Below, in pieces: positions 9,535-18,295 of a stretch of 64,000 nt of DNA (positions are counted from its first letter, which is position 1; the number at the start of each line of letters is the position of its first letter). Under the pieces are notes generated by a model that ran no database searches, was not told the origin of the DNA, and saw only the letters and a list, made by a program, of their open reading frames with translations. Source of the DNA: Mycobacterium sp. KBS0706. GTDB lineage: Bacteria > Pseudomonadota > Alphaproteobacteria > DSM-16000 > Inquilinaceae. A program made the position numbers and the translations under genes. The stretch spans positions 46,653 to 110,652 of the forward strand of contig NZ_VCCH02000018.1 of the NCBI RefSeq assembly GCF_005938675.2. Reading direction: 5' to 3'.

Positions 9535-10923
9535 ATGGCGGAACGGTGGACCCCTGACTCCTGGCGCGCGATGCCGGTGAGGCAGATGCCGCAATATCCC
9601 GACGCAGCCAAGCTGGCGGCGGCGGAGCAGACCTTGTCGAAATACCCGCCGCTGGTCTTCGCCGGCGAAGCCCGCTCGCTGAAGTCGGCGCTGGGTCGAG
9701 TCGCCGCGGGCAAGGCGTTCCTGCTGCAGGGCGGCGACTGCGCCGAGAGCTTCGCCGAGTTCCACCCGGACAAGATCCGCGACACCTTCCGCGTGCTGCT
9801 GCAGATGGCGGTGATCCTGACCTTCGGCGGCGGCCTGCCGGTGGTGAAGGTCGGCCGCATGGCCGGGCAGTTCGCCAAGCCGCGCTCCGCCGACATGGAG
9901 ACGATCGACGGCGTCTCGCTGCCCTCCTACCGCGGCGACATCGTCAACGGCGTCGGGTTCGACGAGGCGTCGCGCATCCCCGATCCGGCCCGCATGGTGC
10001 AGGCCTTCAACCAGTCGGCGGCGACGCTGAACCTGCTGCGCGCCTTCGCCCAGGGCGGCTATGCCGACCTGCACAAGGTGCATCAGTGGAATCTGGGCTT
10101 CGTCACCCGGTCGCCGCAAGGTGAGCGCTACGAGGCTTTCGCCAGCCGGATCGACGAGGCGCTGGAGTTCATGGCCGCCTGCGGCGTCACCGCAGAGACC
10201 ACGCCGGCGATCCGCGAGACCGATTTCTACACCAGCCACGAGGCGCTGCTGCTGCCCTATGAGCAGGCGCTGACCCGGATCGACAGCACCACCGGCGACT
10301 GGTACGACGTCTCGGCCCATCTCCTGTGGATCGGCGACCGCACCCGCCAGGCCGACGGCGCCCATGTCGAGTTCCTGCGCGGGGTGAAGAACCCGCTGGG
10401 CCTGAAATGCGGCCCGTCGCTGGACCCCGACGATCTGATCCGCCTGATCGACGCGCTGAACCCGGACAACGAGGCCGGGCGGCTGACCCTGATCGTGCGC
10501 ATGGGCGCCGACAAGGTCGTCGACAAGCTGCCGCCGCTGCTGCGCCGGGTGCGCGACGAGGGCCGCACCGTGGTCTGGTGCTGCGACCCGATGCATGGCA
10601 ACACCATCAGCTCGCCCTCCGGCTACAAGACCCGGCCGTTCGACCGGATCCTGTCCGAAGTGCGCGACTTCTTCGACGTGCACCGGTCCGAGGGCACCCA
10701 TCCCGGCGGCGTGCATTTCGAGATGACCGGCGAGGACGTCACCGAATGCACCGGCGGCGCCCAGGCCATCACCGACGAGGCACTGTCGCTGCGCTACCAG
10801 ACCGCGGTCGACCCGCGGCTGAACGCCAGCCAGTCGCTGGAGCTGGCCTTCCTGATCGCCGAGAAGCTGAAGCAGGAGCGCAGCGCCCAGGACGCGGCCC
10901 GCCGGGCCGCGGCTGCGGAATAG
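9535..10923 (+). CDS. Class II 3-deoxy-7-phosphoheptulonate (DAHP) synthase
   Basis: 462 aa enzyme condensing phosphoenolpyruvate and erythrose 4-phosphate, the first step of the shikimate pathway. It is the plant/class II type: [51 protein letters not shown] and [19 protein letters not shown] are all present, including the Cys, His and Glu metal ligands. ATG 9535 (or GTG 9532) is preceded by GGAG at 9522-9525. Upstream, 9390-9534 shows no leader peptide rich in aromatic residues, so I see no attenuator here. Confidence 0.93.
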   Translation: MAERWTPDSWRAMPVRQMPQYPDAAKLAAAEQTLSKYPPLVFAGEARSLKSALGRVAAGKAFLLQGGDCAESFAEFHPDKIRDTFRVLLQMAVILTFGGGLPVVKVGRMAGQFAKPRSADMETIDGVSLPSYRGDIVNGVGFDEASRIPDPARMVQAFNQSAATLNLLRAFAQGGYADLHKVHQWNLGFVTRSPQGERYEAFASRIDEALEFMAACGVTAETTPAIRETDFYTSHEALLLPYEQALTRIDSTTGDWYDVSAHLLWIGDRTRQADGAHVEFLRGVKNPLGLKCGPSLDPDDLIRLIDALNPDNEAGRLTLIVRMGADKVVDKLPPLLRRVRDEGRTVVWCCDPMHGNTISSPSGYKTRPFDRILSEVRDFFDVHRSEGTHPGGVHFEMTGEDVTECTGGAQAITDEALSLRYQTAVDPRLNASQSLELAFLIAEKLKQERSAQDAARRAAAAE

Positions 10924-10943
10924 CAACCCAGGGAACGGCGTCC

Positions 10944-12116
10944 ATGACCCCTTCGGTCGACGAACTGTCGCGCTGGACCGACAAGTATTTCCTGCGCACC
11001 AAAGGGATCGTGGAGCGCTTCGGCGACACCCGCGTCACCTATGCCGTGTTCATGCGCCGGCCGGTGGTGGCGGCGCCGCGGCTGGCGATCGAATGGCTGC
11101 AGCAGGTGGCGAAGGAGCGTGGCTTCACGGCCGAGATCGAGCTGCGCTACGCCGAAGGCAAATGGGTCGGATCGGGCGAGCCGCTGCTCTACATCACCGG
11201 CCCGCTGCGCCATCTGGTCGATTGCGAGACGGTGCTGCTGCAGAAGCTGGGCCCCGCCTGCGTCGCCGCCTACAACGCCTACACCATGTGCGCCGAGCTG
11301 TCCCGCGCCGCCTTCCTGGCGATGGATGCGCGGCATTGCGCCGGCACCGAGATGGCGGAGCTGATGGCCTATGCCGCCAGCGTCGGCTCGGCCCGCGCCC
11401 GGCGCAAGCACGACGCCAAGGGCTTCGTCGGCAATGCCACCGACGCCACGGCGCATTTCTTCGGCCAGACCGACGGCCTCGGCACCATGCCGCATGCCTT
11501 GATCGGCTATGCCGGGTCGACCATCCGTGCCGCGGAGATGTTCCACGAGGTGTTCCCGGACGAGGCGCTGACCGTCCTGGTCGACTATTTCGCCCGCGAG
11601 GTCACCGACGCGCTCGAGGTCTGCCGCCGCTTCCCGGACATGGCGGCGGCCGGCCGGCTGTCGGTCCGCATCGACACCGGCGGCGGCCGTTACATGGAAG
11701 GGCTGGACCCCGCCGCATCCTACGCGGTGCTGGAGCGCCACGTGCCCGAGGCGGTGCGCGGCTATCGCAGCGAGGAGGAGCTGCGCCACCTGATCGGCAC
11801 CGGCGTCTCGGCCGCAGCGATCCACCATCTGCGCGACAGGCTGGACGAGGCCGGTTTCGGCAAGGTGAAGATCGTCGCGTCCAGCGGCTTCAGCCCGGCC
11901 AAGTGCCGGGTGATGGCGCTGGCCAAGGCGCCGATCGACGTGGTCGGCACCGGCAGCTTCCTGCCGGAGCGCTGGAGCGAGACCTACGCCACAGCCGACA
12001 TCGTCGAATATGATGGCAAGCCGATGGTCAAGGTCGGCCGCGAATGGCTGCTGCGGCTGCGCCCGGACGGCAGCGCCCGGCCGGGGCCGGACACCATGGC
12101 GGGCTCCGGGATCTGA
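10944..12116 (+). CDS. Nicotinate phosphoribosyltransferase-like protein
   Basis: 390 aa member of the nicotinate phosphoribosyltransferase family, which converts nicotinate and PRPP to nicotinate mononucleotide in NAD salvage. Seen: N-terminal TDKYFLRTKGIVE, central GTEMAELMAY, FVGNATDATA and GTMPHALIGYAGS, then SVRIDTGGGRYMEGLD and IVASSGFSPAKC near the phosphoribosyl site. Slightly shorter than E. coli PncB. Starts 20 bases after the DAHP synthase stop, so it may be co-transcribed. An orthologue with a different pyridine or purine base as substrate cannot be excluded. Confidence 0.8.
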   Translation: MTPSVDELSRWTDKYFLRTKGIVERFGDTRVTYAVFMRRPVVAAPRLAIEWLQQVAKERGFTAEIELRYAEGKWVGSGEPLLYITGPLRHLVDCETVLLQKLGPACVAAYNAYTMCAELSRAAFLAMDARHCAGTEMAELMAYAASVGSARARRKHDAKGFVGNATDATAHFFGQTDGLGTMPHALIGYAGSTIRAAEMFHEVFPDEALTVLVDYFAREVTDALEVCRRFPDMAAAGRLSVRIDTGGGRYMEGLDPAASYAVLERHVPEAVRGYRSEEELRHLIGTGVSAAAIHHLRDRLDEAGFGKVKIVASSGFSPAKCRVMALAKAPIDVVGTGSFLPERWSETYATADIVEYDGKPMVKVGREWLLRLRPDGSARPGPDTMAGSGI

Positions 12117-12125
12117 CGGCCGGAC

Positions 12126-12650
12126 TCAGGACGGCGACGGTTTGCGCCGCCGGGCGCGCGGCGTCTCGCCGTCCTCGTCATCGGTGTCGTCGACCGTGCC
12201 CCGCTCGATGTCGCGCTCGACCGAGGCGCTGAGCCGCTGGAACAGGCCGAGGCCGAGCATCATGCCGGTGCCGGCCACGATCAGCGCGGTCGGGTACAGC
12301 AGCAGGTTCACGTCGTCGCGGGCCACCTTGAAGATCACCACCAGGGCTTCGAGGAAGACGGCGATGATCATGGTCGAGATGAACTTGGTCAGGCTCTTGC
12401 GCACCTCTGAGGCGCGGCGCCGCTCCTGGCCGCGCGCGACCTCCTCCTCCAGCAGGTATTTGGCGACGTCGAAGACGGCGATGGCGATGATCAGATAGCC
12501 GATGACGTCCAGCATCGCGGTGTCGGTCGCGGCATGCGGCGTCTGGAAGGTCGTCACCACCGAATAGATCGCATAGCCGGTCAGCCCGGCGGCCAGAAGC
12601 ATCAGGATGACGCTGACGAGAAAGAAGGCCAGGCGGGAAACCAGTTCCAT
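12126..12650 (-). CDS. Four-helix inner-membrane protein of unknown function
   Basis: 174 aa with four hydrophobic segments (about residues 5-32, 46-65, 89-108 and 117-137), a charged cytosolic loop between segments two and three (EEEVARGQERRRASEVRK) and an acidic/basic C-terminal tail (DDTDDEDGE then RARRRK). The topology recalls PsiE-like phosphate-starvation membrane proteins, but I see no diagnostic motif. Convergent with the phosphoribosyltransferase and divergent from pabB. Confidence 0.7.
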   Translation of the reverse strand: MELVSRLAFFLVSVILMLLAAGLTGYAIYSVVTTFQTPHAATDTAMLDVIGYLIIAIAVFDVAKYLLEEEVARGQERRRASEVRKSLTKFISTMIIAVFLEALVVIFKVARDDVNLLLYPTALIVAGTGMMLGLGLFQRLSASVERDIERGTVDDTDDEDGETPRARRRKPSPS

Positions 12651-12736
12651 GAATGCCTCCCGAAGGCGCGGCGGTGTGTGCCGACCCGCCGCGTGCTAGC
12701 TTCGGGCTGCCCTGTCTGCCGGAGCCCGATCGTTAC

Positions 12737-14158
12737 GTGAACCACCGCTTGGCCACTCCGTTCCCTTTGCCCGCCGCCGTGGCGCCGGAGGTCCTGTGCC
12801 GGCCGATCCCCTGGCGCGACCCGGTCGACGCCTTCGCCGCGATCCGCCACCGGCCCCGGCCGGTGCTGCTCGATTCGGCGCTGGTCGACGGCACGCGGGG
12901 CCGCTGGTCGCTGGTCGCGGCCGATCCGTTCCGGTGGGTCGAGGTCGGCGCCGCGGAGGCGCCGGCCGATCCCTTCGGCGCCATCGCCGCGCTGCTGGCC
13001 CGGTATCGGGTCGAGCCCGATGGGGAACTGCCGCCGCTCGGTCCCGGCGCGATCGGGGTTCTCGGCTACGAGGCCGGGCGCTTCGCCGACCGCATGCCGG
13101 CGCCGCAGCCTGTCGGGCTCAACCTGCCGGACATCGCCTTCGGCCTCTATGACTGCGTCGCCGTGTTCGACGCGGTGCGGCAGCGCGCCTGGGTGCTGTC
13201 GACCGGCTGGCCGGAGGAGGATTCCGTGGGCCGCCGTCACTGGGCGCAGGCGCAGGCCGACGACCTCGCAGCAGCGATCGCCGGCGCCCCGCCGCTGCCA
13301 CCGCCCGACGCCACGCCCCGCGGCGTCTGGCGGTCGGAAATGCCGGCGGATGGCTATCGCGACGGCGTCCGCCGGATCCGCGACTGGATCGCCGCCGGCG
13401 ACATCTACCAGGCCAACCTGACCCAGCGTTTCCTGGCCGACCTGCCGGACGGGCTCGACCCGTTCACGCTGCACCGCCGTCTGCGCGCCCTGTCGCCGGC
13501 TCCCTTCGCCGCCTTCCTCGACCTGGGGCAGGGACGCTGGATCGCCAGCGCCTCGCCGGAGCGGTTCCTTGCCGTCGACCCGACGGGGCGGGTCGAGACC
13601 CGGCCGATCAAGGGCACCCGGCCGCGTGGCGTCGATCCGGCGACGGACGCGGCGCTGGCGGCGGAGCTGCAGGCCAGCGCCAAGGACCGGGCCGAGAACC
13701 TGATGATCGTCGACCTGCTGCGCAACGACCTGTCGAAGGTCTGCGCCGTCGGCAGCGTGCGGGTGCCGGTGCTGTGCGGGCTCGAGACCTTCCCCCGGGT
13801 CCATCACCTGGTCTCGGTGGTGGAGGGGCGGCTGGCGCCGGGGCGCGACGCGGTCGACCTTCTGCGCGCCTGCTTCCCCGGCGGCTCGATCACCGGCGCG
13901 CCGAAGATCCGGGCGATGGAGATCATCCGGGAGCTGGAGCCGGCGCGGCGCGGGCCCTATTGCGGCTCGGTCGTCCATCTCGGCTTCGACGGTTCGATGG
14001 ATTCCAGCATCGTCATCCGGACGCTGTGTGGCGCCGGAGGGCAGGTCGCGGCCCAGGCCGGCGGCGGCATCGTCTATGATTCCGACCCGGACGCCGAATA
14101 TGACGAGGCCATGGTGAAGGTCCGGCCGCTGCTGCAGGCCCTGGCGGGAGCCGGTTGA
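12737..14158 (+). CDS. pabB: Aminodeoxychorismate synthase component I
   Basis: 473 aa chorismate-utilising enzyme making 4-amino-4-deoxychorismate for folate synthesis. The PIKGTRPRG motif carries the nucleophilic lysine that marks PabB rather than anthranilate synthase (PIAGT). Other signatures: GDIYQANLTQRF, KDRAENLMIVDLLRNDLS, FPGGSITGAPKIRAMEII and QAGGGIVYDSDPDAEYDE. Start taken at GTG 12737, since the upstream ATG at 12653 adds a non-homologous 28 residues in the promoter region. TGATG overlap with the downstream aminotransferase. No PabA glutaminase is in the window; it is presumably encoded elsewhere. Confidence 0.9.
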   Translation: MNHRLATPFPLPAAVAPEVLCRPIPWRDPVDAFAAIRHRPRPVLLDSALVDGTRGRWSLVAADPFRWVEVGAAEAPADPFGAIAALLARYRVEPDGELPPLGPGAIGVLGYEAGRFADRMPAPQPVGLNLPDIAFGLYDCVAVFDAVRQRAWVLSTGWPEEDSVGRRHWAQAQADDLAAAIAGAPPLPPPDATPRGVWRSEMPADGYRDGVRRIRDWIAAGDIYQANLTQRFLADLPDGLDPFTLHRRLRALSPAPFAAFLDLGQGRWIASASPERFLAVDPTGRVETRPIKGTRPRGVDPATDAALAAELQASAKDRAENLMIVDLLRNDLSKVCAVGSVRVPVLCGLETFPRVHHLVSVVEGRLAPGRDAVDLLRACFPGGSITGAPKIRAMEIIRELEPARRGPYCGSVVHLGFDGSMDSSIVIRTLCGAGGQVAAQAGGGIVYDSDPDAEYDEAMVKVRPLLQALAGAG

Positions 14159-14961
14159 TGCCCTGGCTGAACGGCCAGCTGCTGGCCGAAACGGCGCGGA
14201 TCGACCCGGCCGATCGCGGCTTCACCCTCGGCGACGGGCTGTTCGAGACCATCCGGGTGCGCGACGGCGCCGCGGTCTGGCTGGACCGGCATCTGGCGCG
14301 GCTGGCCGAGGGCAGCGCCGTGCTGGGCATCCCGGCGCGCTTCGACGATGCCGCCTTGGCCGAGGCCTGCGCCGCGGTGATCGCGGCCGAAGGGATCGCG
14401 GCGGGGGTGTTGCGGCTGACCGTGAGCCGCGGGGTCGGGCCTCGCGGTGTGCTGCCGCCAGTCGCGCCGTCTCCGACCGTGCTGATCACCGGCGCGGCCG
14501 GGCTGCCGCCGCAGGGGCCGGTGGCGCTGGTCGTCGCCCGCGGCACCTGCCGCAACCAGGCCTCGCCGCTCAGCCGGGTGAAGTCGCTGAACTACCTCGA
14601 CGCGGTGCTGGCCCGGCGCGAGGCGGCGGAGCGCGGCGCCGACGACGCGGTGATGCTGAACACCGCGGGCCGGGTGGTCGAGACCAGCATCGCCAACCTG
14701 TTCGCCCGGCTCGACGGAGCCTGGACGACACCGCCGGTGGCGGAGGGGGCCCTGCCGGGGATCATGCGGGCCGAGGTGCTTGCCCGATTGCGGGCAGGGG
14801 AGCAGCCGCTGATGGTCGAGGATCTGCAGCGGGCGGATGCGTTGCTGCTGACCAATGCCCTGTCGGTCCGTGCCGCGGCCCGGCTGGAGGGTGCGGCGCT
14901 GTCCGCCGGTGACGAGACGGCCGCCAAGCTGCGCCAGGAACTCGGGCTGGCAGCCAGATAG
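14158..14961 (+). CDS. pabC: Class IV aminotransferase, probable 4-amino-4-deoxychorismate lyase
   Basis: 267 aa PLP enzyme of fold type IV. DRGFTLGDGLFETIRV at the N-terminus, SRVKSLNYLDAVLARR with the PLP lysine, and VVETSIANLF are typical of PabC, which releases pyruvate from aminodeoxychorismate to give 4-aminobenzoate. Direct TGATG coupling to pabB supports this over branched-chain or D-amino-acid aminotransferases, which share the fold. Confidence 0.85.
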   Translation: MPWLNGQLLAETARIDPADRGFTLGDGLFETIRVRDGAAVWLDRHLARLAEGSAVLGIPARFDDAALAEACAAVIAAEGIAAGVLRLTVSRGVGPRGVLPPVAPSPTVLITGAAGLPPQGPVALVVARGTCRNQASPLSRVKSLNYLDAVLARREAAERGADDAVMLNTAGRVVETSIANLFARLDGAWTTPPVAEGALPGIMRAEVLARLRAGEQPLMVEDLQRADALLLTNALSVRAAARLEGAALSAGDETAAKLRQELGLAAR

Positions 14962-14977
14962 GGTTGAGCCGTCAGTG

Positions 14978-15076
14978 ATACCAGCGGCCGTTGAGTTCGA
15001 CTCTTCGCTCCTCCCGTCATGGCCACGCCCCTTCGGGGCTCGCCATGACGAGTCAATATTTCGAGCCGTTGGTATA
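14978..15076. repeat. Palindromic MITE-like intergenic repeat
   Basis: About 100 bases with nested inverted repeats. Outer arms ATACCAGCGGC (14978-14988) and GCCGTTGGTAT (15065-15075) match at 10 of 11 positions; then GACTC (14999-15003) with GAGTC (15050-15054), GTCATGGC (15016-15023) with GCCATGAC (15042-15049), and an inner GCCCC/GGGGC hairpin around a TTC loop. It lies between two converging genes (pabC and the esterase). It could act as a bidirectional terminator, but the terminal repeats suggest a small transposable or repetitive element. No second copy was noticed in this window. Confidence 0.6.
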
Positions 15077-15084
15077 AGACAGCT

Positions 15085-15999
15085 CTACAGCCGCGGATGG
15101 TCGGCGAAGAAGCGCCAGATATGCGGCGTGGCCGTGAAGCCGGGGGTGTCGGTGCCGTCCGGCCAGGCATGGATGCCGCCCTCGACCACGTCGAACCGCA
15201 CCGCGGTCCCGGCCCGGCAGTCCGGATAGTCCTCCACCTTGATGCCCAGCACCGTCGCCCGCGCCACCGGCTGGGCCTGGCACCCGTCGAAGGCGGCCCA
15301 GAAGGTGACCGACTCCTGCACCGGTGGGAACTTGGCGCGGGCATAGCTCTCGCGCTCGGCGGTGCCCTTGAACGGGACCGCCTCGTCGTCGGTGCCGTGG
15401 ATGTGGATCACGGAGACCGGGCGGCTCGGGGTGCAGGACGGCACCAGGATCGCGCCCGACACCACGGCGACCCCGGCGAAGATGTCGCCGGCCTCGCAGG
15501 CCAGGCGATAGGCCATCATGCCCCCGGCGGAGAAGCCTGCGGCATAGATTCGATGGCGGTCGACCGCGCGCTCCTGCTCGATCGTCGACACCAGGGCGCG
15601 CAGGAAACCGACATCGTCGGCGTCCTGCCGCATCGCCGCGCCGCAGCAGTCGCCGGCGTTCCAGCTGAACTGGCCGGCGGTCTCGGCGGTCGGCTTCAGG
15701 CGGCCGGTGCCGTTCGGATAGGCGACGATGAAGCCCTCCGCATCGGCCTCGGCGCTGAAGCCGGTCAGGGCGATGGCGCTGTCGGCGTTGGCGCCGCCGC
15801 CATGCAGCACCACCACCAGCGGCAGCGGGTTGCCGCCCGCCGCGGCCGGCGGCAGGTGCAGGGTATAGCTGCGGGAGACGCCGTCGACCGGCAGCGTCGC
15901 GTCGACATCCGTGCCGGCGGCGCGGCCGGGCGCCGTCGAGAGCAAGAGTGCGAGGATCGCGACCGGGAAAGCCAGCGCCTGGGAGAGCCGTCGAGTCAT
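15085..15999 (-). CDS. Secreted polyhydroxybutyrate depolymerase / feruloyl esterase-like hydrolase (LpqC type)
   Basis: 304 aa alpha/beta hydrolase with a signal peptide (MTRRLSQALAFPVAILALLL then cleavage near GRAAG). Seen: oxyanion region VVVLHGGGANADSA, nucleophile elbow YAAGFSAGGMMAY (Ser in GFSAG), acid in IHGTDDEAVPF and catalytic His in EGGIHAWP. The disulfide-type GDCCGAAM motif is typical of the PHB depolymerase/LpqC family. It should cleave an extracellular or periplasmic ester, substrate unknown. Start chosen at 15999 so the signal peptide is N-terminal; an upstream in-frame ATG at 16053 is less suitable. Confidence 0.85.
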   Translation of the reverse strand: MTRRLSQALAFPVAILALLLSTAPGRAAGTDVDATLPVDGVSRSYTLHLPPAAAGGNPLPLVVVLHGGGANADSAIALTGFSAEADAEGFIVAYPNGTGRLKPTAETAGQFSWNAGDCCGAAMRQDADDVGFLRALVSTIEQERAVDRHRIYAAGFSAGGMMAYRLACEAGDIFAGVAVVSGAILVPSCTPSRPVSVIHIHGTDDEAVPFKGTAERESYARAKFPPVQESVTFWAAFDGCQAQPVARATVLGIKVEDYPDCRAGTAVRFDVVEGGIHAWPDGTDTPGFTATPHIWRFFADHPRL

Positions 16000-16082
16000 G
16001 TCTGCCGCTTCGGATAGGTTCGCCGCAGGATAGCGTGCGCGGCGCTGCCTCACGCCCGCGATGAAGGGTCGCGGAGCCGCCG

Positions 16083-16799
16083 CTATCCGCCGGCCCCGCC
16101 GTGGCGCTTGCCGGAATCCTGTGCCAGTTGCTCGATCAGCCCGACGAGCTCGCGATGCGCCGGGGTCGTGGGATTGCGCAGGACGGAAGTCGGCTGGTCC
16201 TCGGTCAGGCGGCTCAGCCGCGCCAGGGTGCGGATGCGCTGCCGCCGGGTCTGCTTCAGATCGGAGGAGCGGTGCCGGAACAGGATCCGGGCCAGCTCGC
16301 CGTCGCCGAACAGCTCGTTCAGCTCGGCGGCGGTCGTGTAGATCAGGAACAGCACCAGGATCCAGATCTGGATGAACAGGAACCGGTGCCAGGAGAACTG
16401 CTCGGCCAGGGCGGCGCCGAAGCCGACGACCTGGCCGGTCTCCACGATGTGGTGGATGAGGGCCTCGAGCAGCCGGGCGATGAAGACGAAGACCCAGTAG
16501 ACGAAGGTCTTGAACAGGATCGGCAGGATCAGCGGCGCGTTGTCGAAGCGGCGCAGGAACGGCATCTTGTCGGCGACCAGCACCGCCTTGCCGACCACCA
16601 GCGCTGCCGTGGTCGCGACCAGGAAGTTGATCGACCGGGCGAGGTATTCGGACAGCACCAGGTTCTGCGTGAACACGATCAGGTTGAAGCCGACCAGGAA
16701 GAACAGGGTCGGCGGCAGGACGTGGCGGATCTCATCGCCGAGATGGCGGAGAATGCGGTGCAGGCGGCTGTCCTGCGCCGCCAGGGAAGTGCTGGCCAT
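16083..16799 (-). CDS. Polytopic inner-membrane protein, unknown function
   Basis: 238 aa with four hydrophobic segments at about residues 29-46, 56-75, 90-110 and 141-160, and a basic cytosolic C-terminus (SSDLKQTRRQRIRTLARLSRL). The string LPPTLFFLVGFNLIVFTQNLVL is partly recognisable from a widespread proteobacterial family with no assigned role. ATG 16799 is preceded by a GGAGA site. It follows the short threonyl-tRNA synthetase on the same strand after 86 bases and may share its attenuated transcript. Confidence 0.72.
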   Translation of the reverse strand: MASTSLAAQDSRLHRILRHLGDEIRHVLPPTLFFLVGFNLIVFTQNLVLSEYLARSINFLVATTAALVVGKAVLVADKMPFLRRFDNAPLILPILFKTFVYWVFVFIARLLEALIHHIVETGQVVGFGAALAEQFSWHRFLFIQIWILVLFLIYTTAAELNELFGDGELARILFRHRSSDLKQTRRQRIRTLARLSRLTEDQPTSVLRNPTTPAHRELVGLIEQLAQDSGKRHGGAGG

Positions 16800-16885
16800 C
16801 GACCGTCTCCGGTGATCGGGATCGTTCCGGAATCCTGGCGCCGAAGCGGGGCGCGGCAAAGCATAATTCGCCGCGCCCCGTATGA

Positions 16886-18100
16886 TCAGGCTGCGAGGGC
16901 AGTGGCCTCCGCAGGCGGCTGCGCCTCGGCCTCCAGCCGGGCGATCGCGGCGGCGAGGGGCAGCGACTCCTGCCGGCCGTCGCGGAAGCGCAGCGCCACG
17001 GTGCCGTCCCGCGCCTCGCGCGCGCCGATCGCGGCCAGCACCGGCACCCCGTCGGCATGGGCGTCGACGATCTTGCGCGACAGCCGCTCCGGCCGGGCGT
17101 CGAGGGCGACGCGCAGCCCCGCCGCCTCGAAGGCTTCGGCCACCCGGCAGGCCGGAACGGCGTCGTCGGCGCCGATCGAGGCGACGACCAGTTGCTCCGG
17201 CGCCAGCCACAACGGCAGCTTGCCCTCATGATGCTCGAGCAGGATGCCGATGAAGCGCTCCAGGCTGCCCAGCACGGCATGGTGCAGCATCACCGGCAGC
17301 TGGTGGTTGCCGTGCTCGTCGACATAGGCGGCGCCGAGCCGCTCCGGCATCACCAGGTCGAGCTGGATGACGCCGCATTGCCAGCGCCGGCCGCGGCTGT
17401 CGCGCAGGTGGAACTCCAGCTTCGGGCCGTAGAAGGCGCCCTCGCCAGGCAGTGTCTCGAAATCGAGCCCGGCCTGCCGCGCCGCATCCGCCAGCGCCGC
17501 CTCGGCCCGGTCCCAGACCTCGTCCGACCCGGCGCGCTGCGCCGGCCGCGTGGCGAAGGCGACGTCGAAATGGTCGAAGCCGAAATCGGCGTAGATCCGG
17601 CGCAGCAGGCTGCAGAACCGCGCCACCTCGGCCTCGACCTGCTGCTCCAGGCAGAACACATGGGCGTCGTCCTGCACGAAGCCGCGAGCCCGCATCAGCC
17701 CCTGCAGCGCGCCGGACGGCTCGTTGCGGTGCACGGCGCCGAACTCGAAATAGCGGATCGGCAGCTCGCGATGCGACCGCACGCGCTTGTTGAAGATCTG
17801 GACGTGGCCGGGGCAGCTCATCGGCTTCAGCGCCATGATCCGGCCCTCATCGGCCACGGCGTACATCTGGGCGCCGAATTTCTGCCAATGGCCGCTGCGG
17901 TTCCACAGGCCGCGGGCCAGCAGCTGCGGTGTCCGCACCTCGCGGTAGCCGGCCCGGGCCATGCGCCTTCGGACATGGTCTTCGACCACGCGGTAGAGCG
18001 CCCAGCCGCGCGGGTGCCAGAAGACCATGCCGGGGCCGTCCTCCTGCTGGTGGAACAGGTCGAGGCGGTTGCCGAGGCTGCGGTGATCGATGTCGTCCAT
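16886..18100 (-). CDS. thrS: Short threonyl-tRNA synthetase lacking TGS and editing domains
   Basis: 404 aa class II synthetase that should charge tRNA-Thr. The catalytic core is complete: MVFWHPRGWALYRV (motif 1 region), MALKPMSCPGHVQIF with the zinc cysteine, motif 2 RYFEFGAVHRNEPSG, zinc histidine in VQDDAHVFC, then motif 3 HHAVLGSLERFIGIL. The anticodon-binding domain follows (WLAPEQLVVASIG to the C-terminus). Bacterial ThrS is normally about 640 aa; the N-terminal TGS and the Ser-tRNA editing domains are absent. ATG 18100 has a GGAGA site. The gene is preceded by a Thr-rich leader ORF and a terminator-like hairpin (see 18101-18301), so its expression is probably tuned by Thr-tRNA charging. 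It is probably a second ThrRS beside a full-length one elsewhere; that is inference. Confidence 0.88.
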   Translation of the reverse strand: MDDIDHRSLGNRLDLFHQQEDGPGMVFWHPRGWALYRVVEDHVRRRMARAGYREVRTPQLLARGLWNRSGHWQKFGAQMYAVADEGRIMALKPMSCPGHVQIFNKRVRSHRELPIRYFEFGAVHRNEPSGALQGLMRARGFVQDDAHVFCLEQQVEAEVARFCSLLRRIYADFGFDHFDVAFATRPAQRAGSDEVWDRAEAALADAARQAGLDFETLPGEGAFYGPKLEFHLRDSRGRRWQCGVIQLDLVMPERLGAAYVDEHGNHQLPVMLHHAVLGSLERFIGILLEHHEGKLPLWLAPEQLVVASIGADDAVPACRVAEAFEAAGLRVALDARPERLSRKIVDAHADGVPVLAAIGAREARDGTVALRFRDGRQESLPLAAAIARLEAEAQPPAEATALAA

Positions 18101-18146
18101 GGGAAGTCTCCGTTGCGTTGGACCGGCGCAGGGAGAGCCCAGAAAG

Positions 18147-18184
18147 ACCAAGGGCCCCGTCCGTTGCCGGCGGGGCCCTTTGGT
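18147..18184 (-). terminator. Terminator-like hairpin in the thrS leader (attenuator)
   Basis: Perfect 10-bp stem, 18150-18159 with 18171-18180, extendable by three pairs (18147-18149 with 18182-18184) across a one-base bulge, loop of 11 bases. On the minus strand it is followed by GGTCTTTCT, a modest U tract. It lies between the leader ORF and the thrS start, which is the position expected for an attenuator. Confidence 0.65.
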
Positions 18185-18249
18185 GGTCGGCGAGGCACTG
18201 TCCGATCAGCGCACACGACCTCCGCACGACCCGCCTGTGGCGGTGGTCG
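18182..18249 (-). promoter_or_regulatory. Alternative leader structures: pause hairpin and antiterminator
   Basis: Two further pairings can be drawn on the minus-strand RNA. The first, plus-strand 18227-18249, folds the Thr codons onto the end of the leader ORF (a CCGCC/GGCGG core extended by CGAC/GTCG). The second pairs 18216-18223 with 18182-18189 at 7 of 8 positions and uses three bases needed by the extended terminator. A ribosome stalled on Thr codons would block the first and free the second. These foldings are by eye only. Confidence 0.5.
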
Positions 18250-18289
18250 TTTTGGTGGTCGCGGTAATCATCGAACGGATGGCGCTCAT
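18206..18289 (-). CDS. Threonine-rich leader peptide of thrS
   Basis: 27-codon ORF, ATG at 18289 to TGA at 18206. Residues 9-18 read TATTKTTTAT, seven Thr in ten codons (ACC five times, ACG, ACA), comparable to E. coli ThrL. No Shine-Dalgarno is visible, but the best promoter candidate (TTGACG at 18320-18325, TCTACT at 18296-18301 on the minus strand, 18-base spacer) would start transcription at about the ATG, making it leaderless; the trp leader of Sinorhizobium is a known leaderless case. The ORF ends about 25 bases before the terminator-like hairpin. Confidence 0.75.
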   Translation of the reverse strand: MSAIRSMITATTKTTTATGGSCGGRVR

Positions 18290-18295
18290 GACTTC

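Noticed and set aside
18101..18205. T-box riboswitch before thrS
   Set aside because: No T-box core sequence is seen; T-boxes are essentially limited to Gram-positives and relatives. The Thr-rich leader ORF explains the structure better.
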